Below are positions 37,320 through 46,032 of a stretch of DNA of 64,000 bases, piece after piece. The notes below the pieces were generated by a model that saw nothing but the letters and a program-made list of their open reading frames with translations, searched no databases and was not told the origin of the DNA. The DNA is taken from assembly GCF_900112375.1 (NCBI RefSeq), contig NZ_FOLS01000019.1, positions 81,671 to 145,670 of the forward strand, in the 5' to 3' direction. The stretch's first letter is position 1; every line of letters begins with the position of its first letter. This DNA comes from Pseudomonas citronellolis (GTDB lineage Bacteria; Pseudomonadota; Gammaproteobacteria; Pseudomonadales; Pseudomonadaceae). The translations under genes and the position numbers were made by a program.

Positions 37320-38183
37320 ATGCCCGCCATGAAAGCCCTGGACATCGAGGCCGTGCAGGCCTTCGTGCTGGTCGCCGAGCTGAAGAGCTTCACCCGCGCC
37401 GCCGAGGCCCTGGCCAGCACCCAGTCGGCGGTGAGCCTGAAGATCAAGCGCCTGGAAGACCACCTCGGCCGCCGCCTGCTGGAGCGCACGCCGCGCCTGG
37501 TGCGCCTGTCCGCCGACGGCGGGGTGTTCCTGGAGGCGGCCCGCGGCCTGGTGGCGGCGCACCGCCAGGCGCTGGGCGCGTTCGCCGGCGGCCAACCCAG
37601 GCGGCTGGTGGTCGGCATCAGCCACCATATCGTCGGCGCCGAACTGCCGGGCCTGCTGCGCCAGCTCACCCGCGCCGAGCCGGGCCTGCTGCTGGAACTG
37701 CGGGTGGACAGCTCGCGGGAAACCCTGGAGCGCTTCGACCGCGGCGAACTGGACGTGGCCCTGGTGCTGCAACAGGGCCCGCCGCGCCAGGATGCGGAGG
37801 TGGTGCTGCAGGAACCCTTCGCCTGGATGGGCGCCGCCGACTTCCAGCCGTTGCCCGGCCAACCGCTGCCCCTGGCCACCCAGGCCGAGCCTTGCAGCGT
37901 GCGGCGCATGGCGGTGGAGGCTCTGGACCAGGCCGGGGTGGCCTGGCGCGAGGTGTTCGTCGGTGGTGGGTTGATGACCATTGGCGCGGCAGTCAGCGCC
38001 GGGATAGCCGTGGCGGCCCTGGGCCGCCGGGTGGCGCCGGCGGGCTGCGAGGACGTGGGGGCGCGGCTGGGGCTGCCGGCGTTGCCGGGGCGGGATGTGT
38101 TGCTGTTTTCCCATCCGCGGGATGCGCAGGCGCGGGGGATGTTGCGGACGTTGGCGGCGGCGGTGCGGAGTACGGTGGGGTAG
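37320..38183 (+). CDS. LysR-family transcriptional regulator
   Basis: 287 residues from MPAMKALDIEAVQAFVLVAE. The N-terminal winged helix-turn-helix reads SFTRAAEALASTQSAVSLKI KRLE, split here by a space for length, and is followed by a periplasmic-binding-like effector domain. GGA at 37310-37312 is 7 bases before the ATG at 37320; the codons at 37275, 37314 and 37329 are alternatives. It converges with the DUF4865 gene across a repeat block, so no target is implied by divergent placement. Confidence 0.88.
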   Translation: MPAMKALDIEAVQAFVLVAELKSFTRAAEALASTQSAVSLKIKRLEDHLGRRLLERTPRLVRLSADGGVFLEAARGLVAAHRQALGAFAGGQPRRLVVGISHHIVGAELPGLLRQLTRAEPGLLLELRVDSSRETLERFDRGELDVALVLQQGPPRQDAEVVLQEPFAWMGAADFQPLPGQPLPLATQAEPCSVRRMAVEALDQAGVAWREVFVGGGLMTIGAAVSAGIAVAALGRRVAPAGCEDVGARLGLPALPGRDVLLFSHPRDAQARGMLRTLAAAVRSTVG

Positions 38184-38230
38184 GGAGCCGATCATGGACG
38201 GACTCCTGCACCTTCCAGCAAATATGACAC

Positions 38231-38385
38231 CCCGTAGGATGGGTTGAGCGAAGCGATACCCATCACCACGACCGCATGGGTTTCGCCAAGGCTCAACCCA
38301 TCCTACGAAAAGCACCTCGGCGCAAGACAGGTGCTCCTCCACCTCCAGGGAAGCACGGGTGTAGGAGCGGACTCCGTCCGCGATG
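38231..38385. repeat. Repeat block after the LysR gene
   Basis: An inverted pair of the GTAGGATGGGTTGAGC family (38232-38307) and one GTAGGAGCGGACTCCGTCCG element (38361-38384). The first pair can form a long hairpin between convergent genes. Confidence 0.8.
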
Positions 38386-38429
38386 GGCTCATCGATCGCA
38401 CCGGATTGTCAGGGTTGTAGAGTCCTCCC

Positions 38430-38549
38430 TCACCCCACCAGCACCCGCGCCACCCGCGCCACGCCCCAGGCCATGCCCAGCACCATGAAGGCGCCGAAGG
38501 CCAGCCCTGCCAGCTGTGCCGCCAGTTCCCGTTTCTGCCTGTCGTTCAT
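38430..38549 (-). CDS. Small single-helix membrane protein
   Basis: 39 residues: MNDRQKRELAAQLAGLAFG, then AFMVLGMAWGVARVARVLVG. A basic head and one hydrophobic helix make a plausible small inner-membrane protein. Its ATG overlaps the stop of the DUF4865 gene (38546-38549), typical translational coupling, which is the main support. Function unknown. Confidence 0.55.
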   Translation of the reverse strand: MNDRQKRELAAQLAGLAFGAFMVLGMAWGVARVARVLVG

Positions 38550-39115
38550 GGCAGTCGCTCCAGCCCTGGCCGTGCCAGGTACAGGATTTCGTAGCCGACG
38601 CTGTCCGCACGCAGCTCCAGCGCCCCGGCGCTCACGCTGAAGCGCAGCAGCTTCCAGCGTTGCAGGTCGGCCACTACCCAGACCGCCAGCACATCCTCCC
38701 GGCCCAGCAGCGCCTCGCCGGCGGCCAGGGCGCCGTCGCGCAGGGCGGCGGCGCCTCTATCTGGCAAGGGTAGTTCTTCGCGGTACAGCGCGCGGGCCGG
38801 GCGATCGAAGGCCGGGCCGCGGCGGGCGTCCAGGGGCAGCCAGGTTTCCACCGCCGGCCTGCCGAAGGCGTCGATCACCCCCTGGAAGGCTTCGCCGGCC
38901 AGGAAGGCCGCGGCGGCGGCCGGTTCGTGCCAGAGGTAGACCGAGGCGTAGAGGTGGCCTTCGGCGCCGTGGCGGCCCTTTTCCTGGAGGACGAAGGCCT
39001 TGCACGCCAGGCCCGGCCAGGCGTCCCACTGCGGGCCCTTGGCGGCGGCGCGTTGGCGGATGGCGTCGAGATCGTGCTGCGCCGGCAGGCGGTGGCTGTA
39101 TTGCATGGCGAACAT
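38546..39115 (-). CDS. DUF4865 family protein
   Basis: 189 residues. The family signature is visible: MQYSHRLPAQHDLDAIRQRA at the start, GLACKAFVLQEKG, YASVYLWHEP and FQGVIDAFGRP. The fold is thought to be ferredoxin-like, similar to small monooxygenases, but no catalytic role is established. The start at 39115 has AAGGAG six bases upstream. It is co-translated with the 39-residue membrane protein. Confidence 0.85.
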   Translation of the reverse strand: MFAMQYSHRLPAQHDLDAIRQRAAAKGPQWDAWPGLACKAFVLQEKGRHGAEGHLYASVYLWHEPAAAAAFLAGEAFQGVIDAFGRPAVETWLPLDARRGPAFDRPARALYREELPLPDRGAAALRDGALAAGEALLGREDVLAVWVVADLQRWKLLRFSVSAGALELRADSVGYEILYLARPGLERLP

Positions 39116-39205
39116 GGCGGGCTCCTTTATCAGCGTGGGCTGGAAGGAGTCTGCTCGGTCTGAATCATGCGAAACAGATATGAGTGGTTGTTTCAGTGAT
39201 TCGAT

Positions 39206-41602
39206 CTAGAAATCATTGAAGCCCAGCTCGCCCTGGGCCTGCTCCGGCTTCGGCCGCGCCGGGCGCTGGCGGGCCGGTGGCAAGGGCGTCTTGCGTGGCG
39301 CGCTGTTTTCCGCCTCCGGCTCCGGCGGCGGCAGGGCCAGGCGGCAGCTGCGCACCGTCCACCAGCGCGGCAGCAGCTGGCGCACTTCGCTGCGGCCGAA
39401 GCGGTCGTCGATCAGCCAGACCACGCCTTCGTCCTGCTGGGTGCGGATCACCCGGCCGGCCGCCTGCACCACCTTCTGCAGGCCGGGGTAGAGGTAGGTG
39501 TAGTCGTAGCCGTCGCCGAACTGGTTATGCATGCGCTGGCGGATTTCCTCGTTCACCGTGTTCACCTGGGGTAGCCCCAGGGTGGCGACGAAGGCGCCGA
39601 TCAGGCGGTCGCCGGGCAGGTCGATGCCCTCGCCGAAGGCGCCGCCGAGCACCGCGAAGCCGATGCCGCGGCCGCCGTTGCGGAACTGTTCGAGGAAGCC
39701 CTCGCGCGCGGTCTCGTCCATGTTGCGCGCCTGCACCCAGACCGGCACGCCCGGCTCGTCGCGGACGAAGCGTTCGCGCACCTGCTCCAGGTAGGCGTAG
39801 CTGCTGAAGAAGGCCAGGTAGTTGCCCGGCCGTTCGTGGTACTGGCGCGCCATCAGCTCGCAGATCGGCCGCACCGACTGGGCGCGGTGCTGGTAGCGGG
39901 TGGACAGGTTGCGCACCACCTGCACCTCCAGCTGCTCGGCGCGGAACGGCGACTCCACGTCGATCCAGGCGGTGTCCTCGGGCAGGCCCAGCAGGTCGCG
40001 GTAGTAGTGCGCCGGCGTCAGGGTGGCGGAGAACAGCGTGCAGCTGTGCGCCTCCTCGAAGCGCGGGGCGAGGAAGGGCGCAGGGATGACGTTGCGCAGG
40101 CACAGCGTGGAGTAGACGCGGCCGCTTTCGCTCTGGCGGCGGGTGATGTCGAACAGCGAGTGCTCGCCGAAGGCCTCGGCCAGGCGGCAGAAGGCCATGG
40201 CGTCGAGGTAGAAGCTCAGCAGCTCCAGGCTGTTGCCGTCGGGCTGCTCGCTGAGGTGGTCGGTGATGGCGGTCACCGCCTTCTGCAGCGCGAGGATGAA
40301 CAGCTCCGGGGCCAGCGGGTAGACCTGGTATTCCAGCTCCTGGTCGCGGTGCAGCTGGTTCCAGTGGCGGCCGACGCGTTCCAGCGCGCCCTTGAGCTTG
40401 GCCGGGGCGACGCGGCGCAGGTCCTGGAAGTCGGCCTGGTCCAGCTCGCCGGTGTACATCTTGCGCCCGCGCTCCACCAGGTTGTGGGCCTCGTCCACCA
40501 GCAGCGCCACCTTCCATTCGTTGAGCGCGGTGAGGGCGTAGAGCAGGGCGCTCATGTCGAAGTAGTAGTTGTAGTCGCACACCACCACGTCGGCCCAGCG
40601 GCTCAGTTCCTGGCTCAGGTAGTAGGGGCAGATGGCGTGCTCGCGGGCCACCTCGCGGACCCGCGCCTGGTCCAGCCAGGCGCCGTCAAGGGCGGCCAGG
40701 CGCGCGGCCGGCAGGCGGTCGTAGAAACCCTTGGCCAGCGGGCAGGAGTCGCCGTGGCAGGCCTTGTCCGGGTGTTCGCAGGCCTTGTCGCGGGCCACGT
40801 GCTCCAGCACCCGCAGCGGCAGCTCGGGCTCGTCCTGGCGCAGGCTGGCCAGGGCTTCCAGGGCCAGGCGCCGGCCGGGGGTCTTGGCGCTGAGGAAGAA
40901 CAACCGGTCCAGGCCCTGGCCGGGCATGGCCTTGAGCTGCGGGAACAGGGTGCCGAGGGTCTTGCCGATGCCGGTGGTGGCCTGGGCCATCAGGTGGCGG
41001 CCGTCGCGGGCGGCGCGGTACACCGCCTCGGCGAGCTGGCGCTGGCCGTGGCGGAACTGCGGCCAGGGGAAGCGCAGACCTTCCAGGGCTGTATCGCGGG
41101 CCGCGCGGTGGGCCATCTCGCGTTCGGCCCAGACCACGAAGCGCTGGCAGTGCTCCTCGAAGAAGGCGTGCAGTTCGTCGGCGCTGAAGCTTTCCTGGAA
41201 CACCGTTTCCTTCTGCGTCATGACGTTGAAGTAGACGACCGCCAGGTCGATTTCCTCCAGGTCCTGCAGGGCGCAGAGCAGCCAGCCGTAGACCTTGGCC
41301 TGGGCCCAGTGCAGCTGGCGGTGGTTGTCGGGGATGCGCGAGATGTCGCCGCGGTGCGTCTTGATCTCTTCCAGGCAGTTGCGCGCCGGGTCGTAGCCGT
41401 CGGCGCGGCCGCGCACCAGCAGGTTGCGGTAGGCGCCGGCCAGCGGCAGCTCGGCGAGGTAGCCGGGGCCGCGGCGGCCGACCACGGTGGCGTGGCCGGC
41501 CATGCCTTCCTGGGCGCTGGGCGAGGGGGTGAAGCGCAGGTCGAGGTCGCCGACCTTGGCGGTGAACTCGCAGAGGGCGCGCACCGCAACCTGGTAGTTC
41601 AT
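39206..41602 (-). CDS. XPD/DinG-like Fe-S DNA helicase with N-terminal PD-(D/E)XK domain
   Basis: 798 residues. N-terminal RecB/Cas4-like nuclease signs: Asp68 in RGRADGYD, Glu79-x-Lys81 in LEEIKTHRGD, and Gln101...Tyr105 in QAKVYGWLL. Then a superfamily-2 helicase: Walker A ATTGIGKTLG (208-217), four cysteines spaced like the XPD iron-sulfur domain (KACEH, KACHG, SCPLA, ICPYY), DEAHN box, FSATLTPAHYY, and QAAGRVIRTQQDEG. It should unwind DNA 5'-3'. The ATG overlaps the stop of the FAN1 gene (41599-41602). Whether the nuclease domain cuts is untested. Confidence 0.88.
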   Translation of the reverse strand: MNYQVAVRALCEFTAKVGDLDLRFTPSPSAQEGMAGHATVVGRRGPGYLAELPLAGAYRNLLVRGRADGYDPARNCLEEIKTHRGDISRIPDNHRQLHWAQAKVYGWLLCALQDLEEIDLAVVYFNVMTQKETVFQESFSADELHAFFEEHCQRFVVWAEREMAHRAARDTALEGLRFPWPQFRHGQRQLAEAVYRAARDGRHLMAQATTGIGKTLGTLFPQLKAMPGQGLDRLFFLSAKTPGRRLALEALASLRQDEPELPLRVLEHVARDKACEHPDKACHGDSCPLAKGFYDRLPAARLAALDGAWLDQARVREVAREHAICPYYLSQELSRWADVVVCDYNYYFDMSALLYALTALNEWKVALLVDEAHNLVERGRKMYTGELDQADFQDLRRVAPAKLKGALERVGRHWNQLHRDQELEYQVYPLAPELFILALQKAVTAITDHLSEQPDGNSLELLSFYLDAMAFCRLAEAFGEHSLFDITRRQSESGRVYSTLCLRNVIPAPFLAPRFEEAHSCTLFSATLTPAHYYRDLLGLPEDTAWIDVESPFRAEQLEVQVVRNLSTRYQHRAQSVRPICELMARQYHERPGNYLAFFSSYAYLEQVRERFVRDEPGVPVWVQARNMDETAREGFLEQFRNGGRGIGFAVLGGAFGEGIDLPGDRLIGAFVATLGLPQVNTVNEEIRQRMHNQFGDGYDYTYLYPGLQKVVQAAGRVIRTQQDEGVVWLIDDRFGRSEVRQLLPRWWTVRSCRLALPPPEPEAENSAPRKTPLPPARQRPARPKPEQAQGELGFNDF

Positions 41603-43248
41603 TCCGCCGGCTCCCCGGCCCAGGTCACGTAGCAGACCTCCACCGGCATGCCGTGCTCGGCGCAGAAGGCCAGCCAGCGCTTCTGGTTGTCCTGCAGGCG
41701 GTCGCCGGGGCCCTTCACCTCGATCATCCGGTAGCCACGCTCGGCGGGGTAGAACTGGATCAGGTCGGGCATGCCGGCGCGGTTGGCCTGCAGGTCCTGC
41801 AGCAGGCGGCCGAACCAGGCCTTCAGGTGCGCCGCCGGCAGGCAGGCCAGGGCCTGTTCCAGCAGGTTCTCGTCCAGTAGCTCCCAGAACACGAAGGGCG
41901 ATTGCAGGCCCTGCTTCTCGCGGTGGATGCGGCGCATTTCGTCGGCGTAGGCGCCGCTGTCGAGCAGTGCCAGGCGTGCTGCGAACAGCTCGGCGCGGCG
42001 GGCGCGGAACCGGCTGTCGTAGAGGTCCGCGGGGCCGGCGTGGAAGGGGTGGAAGAAGGCGCCGGGCAGCGGGGCGAAGACGGCTTCCCAGCAGAGCAGG
42101 CCGAACAGGCCGAGGACCAGGGTGTTCTCCACGTAGTGCACCGGCGCTTCGGGGCGGGCCAGGTGCAGTTGCACGCACTGCTCGACGCTCAGGCCGGGCT
42201 GCGGCTCCAGTTCCAGGTCGATGCGTGGCGGCGGCGCGGCCTTGGCCTTCGCCGGCTGGGCGTGGCCGAGCTGGCGGCGCAGGCGCACCAGGGCGCGCTC
42301 GATCAGCTGCGCCTCGGCGGCGTCCTGGGGTTGGGCCGCGGCCTGCAGGGCCAGGTCGTAGGCTTCGGCATGGCGCTCCAGGCGCTCCAGCACCCGCACC
42401 TGACGCTGGCGGGCGCTGGCGTGCTCGCTGGCGGCATAGACCTGCAAGGCGCCTTCCCAGTCGGCCTCGCGCTCCAGTTGCTGGCCAATGTGGAACAGCA
42501 CGCGTCCGCGGCGGCGCTGCAACTGGGCGGTGCCGCAGTCGACGCTGGCGATCAGCGGCAGCAGTTCCTGGGCGGCGGCGCCCAGGTCGAAGGCTTCGCG
42601 GCAGCGTTGCAGGAACAGGTGCGCGTCGATTTCCTCGCGGCTGGCGAAGCCGCGGGACTCGCGGGTCAGCGGCACCGTCTCGTAGCGCAGGATGCCCAGG
42701 TCGGTGAGGACGAATTCGGTCCAGTCCTGGTACAGGTTGCCGAAGAACATCAGGCGCAGGCGCTCCACCTGGGGCGCGATGGCCAGGCTGTAGACCGCCT
42801 CGTCCAGCTGCGGGCACCAGTCAGCGAAGGTCCGCGGTGCGGGTTCGGCCTCGGCCAGTTCGGCCAGCAGCTCCGGCTTGCGCAGCTGGCGGCTGGACAG
42901 CTGGGCGCCGAAGCAGTCGAGGATTTCGTCCTTGCGCAGCAGGCCGAAGAGCTCCTCCAGGCCCAGCGCGGCGGCGCCATCCAGCCAGCCGGCCTCCAGC
43001 AGCGGCGCGGCGGCCCGGCGCGGGCAGCCGATCTCGGCGTAGTCCAGCTTGCTGGCGCGAAAGTGCGGGCCCTTGCGCATGATCAGCCGCACCAGCAGGG
43101 CGCGGGCCTCCAGCGGCATGGCCTGGAAGTCGCGGAGGAAGGCGCGCTCGGCGGTGTCGAAGAGGTCGTCGTAGCGTTCTTCCAGCCAGGCGAGGGCGCG
43201 GTGGAAGTTGGCCAGGTAGTAGAAGCGCGGGTCGGTCTGGAAGGGCAT
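41599..43248 (-). CDS. FAN1-type structure-specific nuclease (VRR-NUC)
   Basis: 549 residues from MPFQTDPRFYYLANFHRAL. N-terminal SAP-like/winged-helix part, a central TPR-like region rich in Leu-Glu-Arg helices (about 240-330), and a C-terminal VRR-NUC domain with Asp in AGMPDLIQFYP and Glu-Val-Lys in MIEVKGPGDRLQDNQKRW. This is the bacterial relative of human FAN1 (a P. aeruginosa homologue has been studied structurally). It cuts 5' flaps and helps unhook interstrand crosslinks. No strong ribosome site is seen; the frame continues 29 codons upstream through a proline-rich stretch. Confidence 0.9.
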   Translation of the reverse strand: MPFQTDPRFYYLANFHRALAWLEERYDDLFDTAERAFLRDFQAMPLEARALLVRLIMRKGPHFRASKLDYAEIGCPRRAAAPLLEAGWLDGAAALGLEELFGLLRKDEILDCFGAQLSSRQLRKPELLAELAEAEPAPRTFADWCPQLDEAVYSLAIAPQVERLRLMFFGNLYQDWTEFVLTDLGILRYETVPLTRESRGFASREEIDAHLFLQRCREAFDLGAAAQELLPLIASVDCGTAQLQRRRGRVLFHIGQQLEREADWEGALQVYAASEHASARQRQVRVLERLERHAEAYDLALQAAAQPQDAAEAQLIERALVRLRRQLGHAQPAKAKAAPPPRIDLELEPQPGLSVEQCVQLHLARPEAPVHYVENTLVLGLFGLLCWEAVFAPLPGAFFHPFHAGPADLYDSRFRARRAELFAARLALLDSGAYADEMRRIHREKQGLQSPFVFWELLDENLLEQALACLPAAHLKAWFGRLLQDLQANRAGMPDLIQFYPAERGYRMIEVKGPGDRLQDNQKRWLAFCAEHGMPVEVCYVTWAGEPAE

Positions 43249-43340
43249 GGGCGAGGGCAGGGGCTGTATCTTTATACAGATATCAGGTGGGATGGGGATT
43301 GGCAATCGGTGGGGGATGGGCGGGGGCGGCGCCAAGGCGG

Positions 43341-43487
43341 ATCGCGGACGGAGTCCGCTCCTACTCCATGAGCGAGCATGGCTTTTCGTAGGGTGGTGTT
43401 GAGCGAAGCGATACCCATCCTACGAAGAGCGCCTCGGTGCGGTCCGCAGGGAAGCACGGCCGTAGGAGCGGACTCCGTCCGCGATGG
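43341..43487. repeat. Repeat block between FAN1 and PilZ genes
   Basis: TCGCGGACGGAGTCCGCTCC (43342-43361) and its mirror GTAGGAGCGGACTCCGTCCG (43462-43481) flank a shortened copy of the GTAGGATGGGTTGAGC family (43389-43425). The rest of 43249-43590 holds the divergent promoters. Confidence 0.8.
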
Positions 43488-43590
43488 GCCCAGCCCCGCG
43501 CCGGTTTCGCCCGGTATCGCAAAACGCGGCTTAAATTCTCCCGCCCCCGGTCGCCCTGCATTTCAAATCCCCCGCACGACGAGGTCGGGT

Positions 43591-43935
43591 ATGCGCCAGC
43601 ACAACCGTATCGTATTTCGCTCCATGTTCCGCATCCGCGTGCTCGACGCCGGCGGCGAGCTGCTCGGCTATGTCGCCGACCTTTCCGAAAGCGGCCTGAA
43701 GATCCGCTGCGACGTGCTGCTGGCGCCGGACAGCCAGCTGGAGCTGCGCCTGCGCATGCGTGACCGCGAGGAGCGCATGCGCGAGGCGCAGGTGAAGGTG
43801 CGCTGCGTGTGGTCGGGGGAGAACGCCCAGACCGGCCAGTACGAGGCCGGCCTTGCGCTGGAGCAGCCTTCGGTTTCCTTCAACGAGCTGATGACCGAGC
43901 TGCGCGCCGGGCGTCGCAGCCCGACGCCCAACTGA
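43591..43935 (+). CDS. PilZ-domain c-di-GMP binding protein
   Basis: 114 residues, MRQHNRIVFRSMFRIRVLDA. It is a single PilZ domain: an N-terminal Arg-rich segment (RQHNR) supplies the RxxxR part and DLSESGLKI the DxSxxG part of the c-di-GMP site. GAGGT lies four bases before the ATG. Its stop is immediately next to the stop of flhA (43935/43936). The placement suggests a role in c-di-GMP control of the second flagellum, by analogy with YcgR; this is inference. Confidence 0.82.
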   Translation: MRQHNRIVFRSMFRIRVLDAGGELLGYVADLSESGLKIRCDVLLAPDSQLELRLRMRDREERMREAQVKVRCVWSGENAQTGQYEAGLALEQPSVSFNELMTELRAGRRSPTPN

Positions 43936-46032
43936 TCAGCCGAGGGTGCCGAGGACGTTCACCGCCACCCGCTCGGGTATCTCGTTCTGCGACAGCACGT
44001 GCAGCCCCGGGCTGAAGACTCTTGCATAACGCGCCAGCAGCGGGCGCAGCTGTGGCATCACGGTGAGGATCGGCGGGTGGCCTTCCTTGCGCAGCTTCTC
44101 CTTCACCACCGGCATGGTGTTCTGCAACTGGTTGAGCAGGTTCGGCTCCACCGGAATGTTGTCCAGGCTCACCGGGCCGGCCTGCTGGGCGATGGCCAGG
44201 GCGCTGAGCAGGGTGTTCTCCAGGTTGTTGTCGAGGATGAACACCGACAGCTCGCCGCGCTCCCCGGCGATGCCCGAGACGATGCTGCGGCGCAGCGCGT
44301 AGCGCACGTCGGAAGCCAGCAGCACCGGGTCCTTGGTGGTCTCGGCGGCTTCCACCAGGGTGGTGGCGATGCTCACCAGGTCGCGCAGCGGCACCTGTTC
44401 CTGCAGCAGCTGGCGGTACACCCGGTGCTGCAGACTGAAGCTCAGCTGCGCGCGCAGGTGCTCGGCGAGCTTCGGCGCCTGGGCCGCCAGGCGCTGCATC
44501 AGGTGCTCGACGTCGTCGTGCTTGAAGATGTCCGGCAGGTGCTCGCGGATCACCTTGTTCAGGTGGGTGGCGATGACGCTGGCGCAGTCGATCACCTGGT
44601 AGCCGAGGTTGAGCGCGCGCGGCTTGTCCTCCGGGCGGATCCACACCACCGGCATCAGGTAGGCCGGGTCGTGGCCGAGGATGCCGTCGACCTCGCCGTA
44701 GGTTTCCGCCGAGGGAATGGCCATCAGGCGGTCGGCGTGCAGCTCGGCGCCGTCGATGCGCTCGCCGCTGATGTGGATGGCGTACTGCGAGGCCTTCAGC
44801 CGCAGGCTGTCGCGGATGTGGATTTCCGGCAGCAGGAAGCCCAGGCTCTCCGACAGCGTCTGGCGCACCCCGCGCACGCGCTGCACCAGGGGCGCGCCGC
44901 CGGCCTCGTTGACCAGCCCGACCAGCTTGTAGCCCAGGGAGATGGACAGCCGCTCCACCAGCGGGATGTCTTCCCAGCCCAGCTGCTGGGCGCGCTCCTG
45001 GTCCATGGCCTTGCCGATGGCCTCGACCTGCTCCAGGCTCTGCGCCTCGCCCGGCGGCTCGGCCAGGGACACGCGCCAGGCGACGAAGGCGATCAGCGCG
45101 GCGAAGCCGAAGAACGCCAGGTGCGGCATGCCGGGGACTATCGCCAGCACCGTGACGATGCCCGCCACCGTGTACAGAAGCGAGGGCGAGGCGAGCATCT
45201 GCCGGCGCACCAGCGCGGTGATCTCCGCCGACTCGTTGACCCGCGTGATGATGATCGCCGCCGCGGTGGACAGCAGCAGCGCCGGGATCTGCGCCGCCAG
45301 GCCGTCGCCGATGGTCAGCAGGGCGTACTGGCGGAAGGCGTCGGCGCCGGCCATGGCGTAGACGAACACGCCGATGGCCACGCCGCCGAACAGGTTGATC
45401 AGCAGGATCAGGATGCCGGCGATGGCGTCGCCGCGGACGAACTTGCTGGCGCCGTCCATGGCCCCGTAGAAGTCGGCTTCCTTGGACACCTCGGCGCGGC
45501 GCTTCTTGGCCTCGGCCTGGTCGATCAGGCCGGCGTTGAGGTCGGCGTCGATGGACATCTGCTTGCCCGGCAGGGCGTCCAGGGTGAAGCGCGCGGTGAC
45601 TTCGGAGATGCGCTCGCCGCCCTTGGTGATGACCATGAAGTTGATGATGGTGAGGATCACGAAGACGATCAGGCCGACAATGAAGTTGCCGCCGATGACC
45701 ACGTGGCCGAAGGCCTCGATCACCTTGCCGGCGGCCGCCGAGCCGGTGTGCCCGTCGAGCAGCACCACCCGCGAGGAGGCCACGTTCAGCGACAGCCGCA
45801 GCAGGGTGGTGACCAGCACCACCGTGGGCAGCAGCGAGAAGTCCAGCGGGCTGCGCGAGGACACGCTGACCATCAGCACCAGCAGGGCGATGCCGATGTT
45901 GAAGGTGAAGAGCACGTCCAGCAGCAGCGGCGGCAGCGGCAGGATGATCATCGCGAGGATGGAGAGGATGACCAGCGGGATGCCGATCCGCCCGCTGCGC
46001 AATGTCGGCAGGAGCTGCTCGAGGAAGTTCAT
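43936..46032 (-). CDS. flhA: Flagellar export gate protein FlhA (lateral-type system)
   Basis: 698 residues: about eight N-terminal membrane helices, the FHIPEP signature region (DLDLNAGLIDQAEAKKRRAE and FVRGDAIAGI), and a large cytoplasmic domain that docks substrates and chaperones. It forms the nonameric export ring of the flagellar type III secretion system and uses proton motive force. Its ATG overlaps the flhB stop by four bases. Last gene of the flhA-bound operon fliM-N-P-Q-R-flhB-flhA. Confidence 0.95.
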   Translation of the reverse strand: MNFLEQLLPTLRSGRIGIPLVILSILAMIILPLPPLLLDVLFTFNIGIALLVLMVSVSSRSPLDFSLLPTVVLVTTLLRLSLNVASSRVVLLDGHTGSAAAGKVIEAFGHVVIGGNFIVGLIVFVILTIINFMVITKGGERISEVTARFTLDALPGKQMSIDADLNAGLIDQAEAKKRRAEVSKEADFYGAMDGASKFVRGDAIAGILILLINLFGGVAIGVFVYAMAGADAFRQYALLTIGDGLAAQIPALLLSTAAAIIITRVNESAEITALVRRQMLASPSLLYTVAGIVTVLAIVPGMPHLAFFGFAALIAFVAWRVSLAEPPGEAQSLEQVEAIGKAMDQERAQQLGWEDIPLVERLSISLGYKLVGLVNEAGGAPLVQRVRGVRQTLSESLGFLLPEIHIRDSLRLKASQYAIHISGERIDGAELHADRLMAIPSAETYGEVDGILGHDPAYLMPVVWIRPEDKPRALNLGYQVIDCASVIATHLNKVIREHLPDIFKHDDVEHLMQRLAAQAPKLAEHLRAQLSFSLQHRVYRQLLQEQVPLRDLVSIATTLVEAAETTKDPVLLASDVRYALRRSIVSGIAGERGELSVFILDNNLENTLLSALAIAQQAGPVSLDNIPVEPNLLNQLQNTMPVVKEKLRKEGHPPILTVMPQLRPLLARYARVFSPGLHVLSQNEIPERVAVNVLGTLG

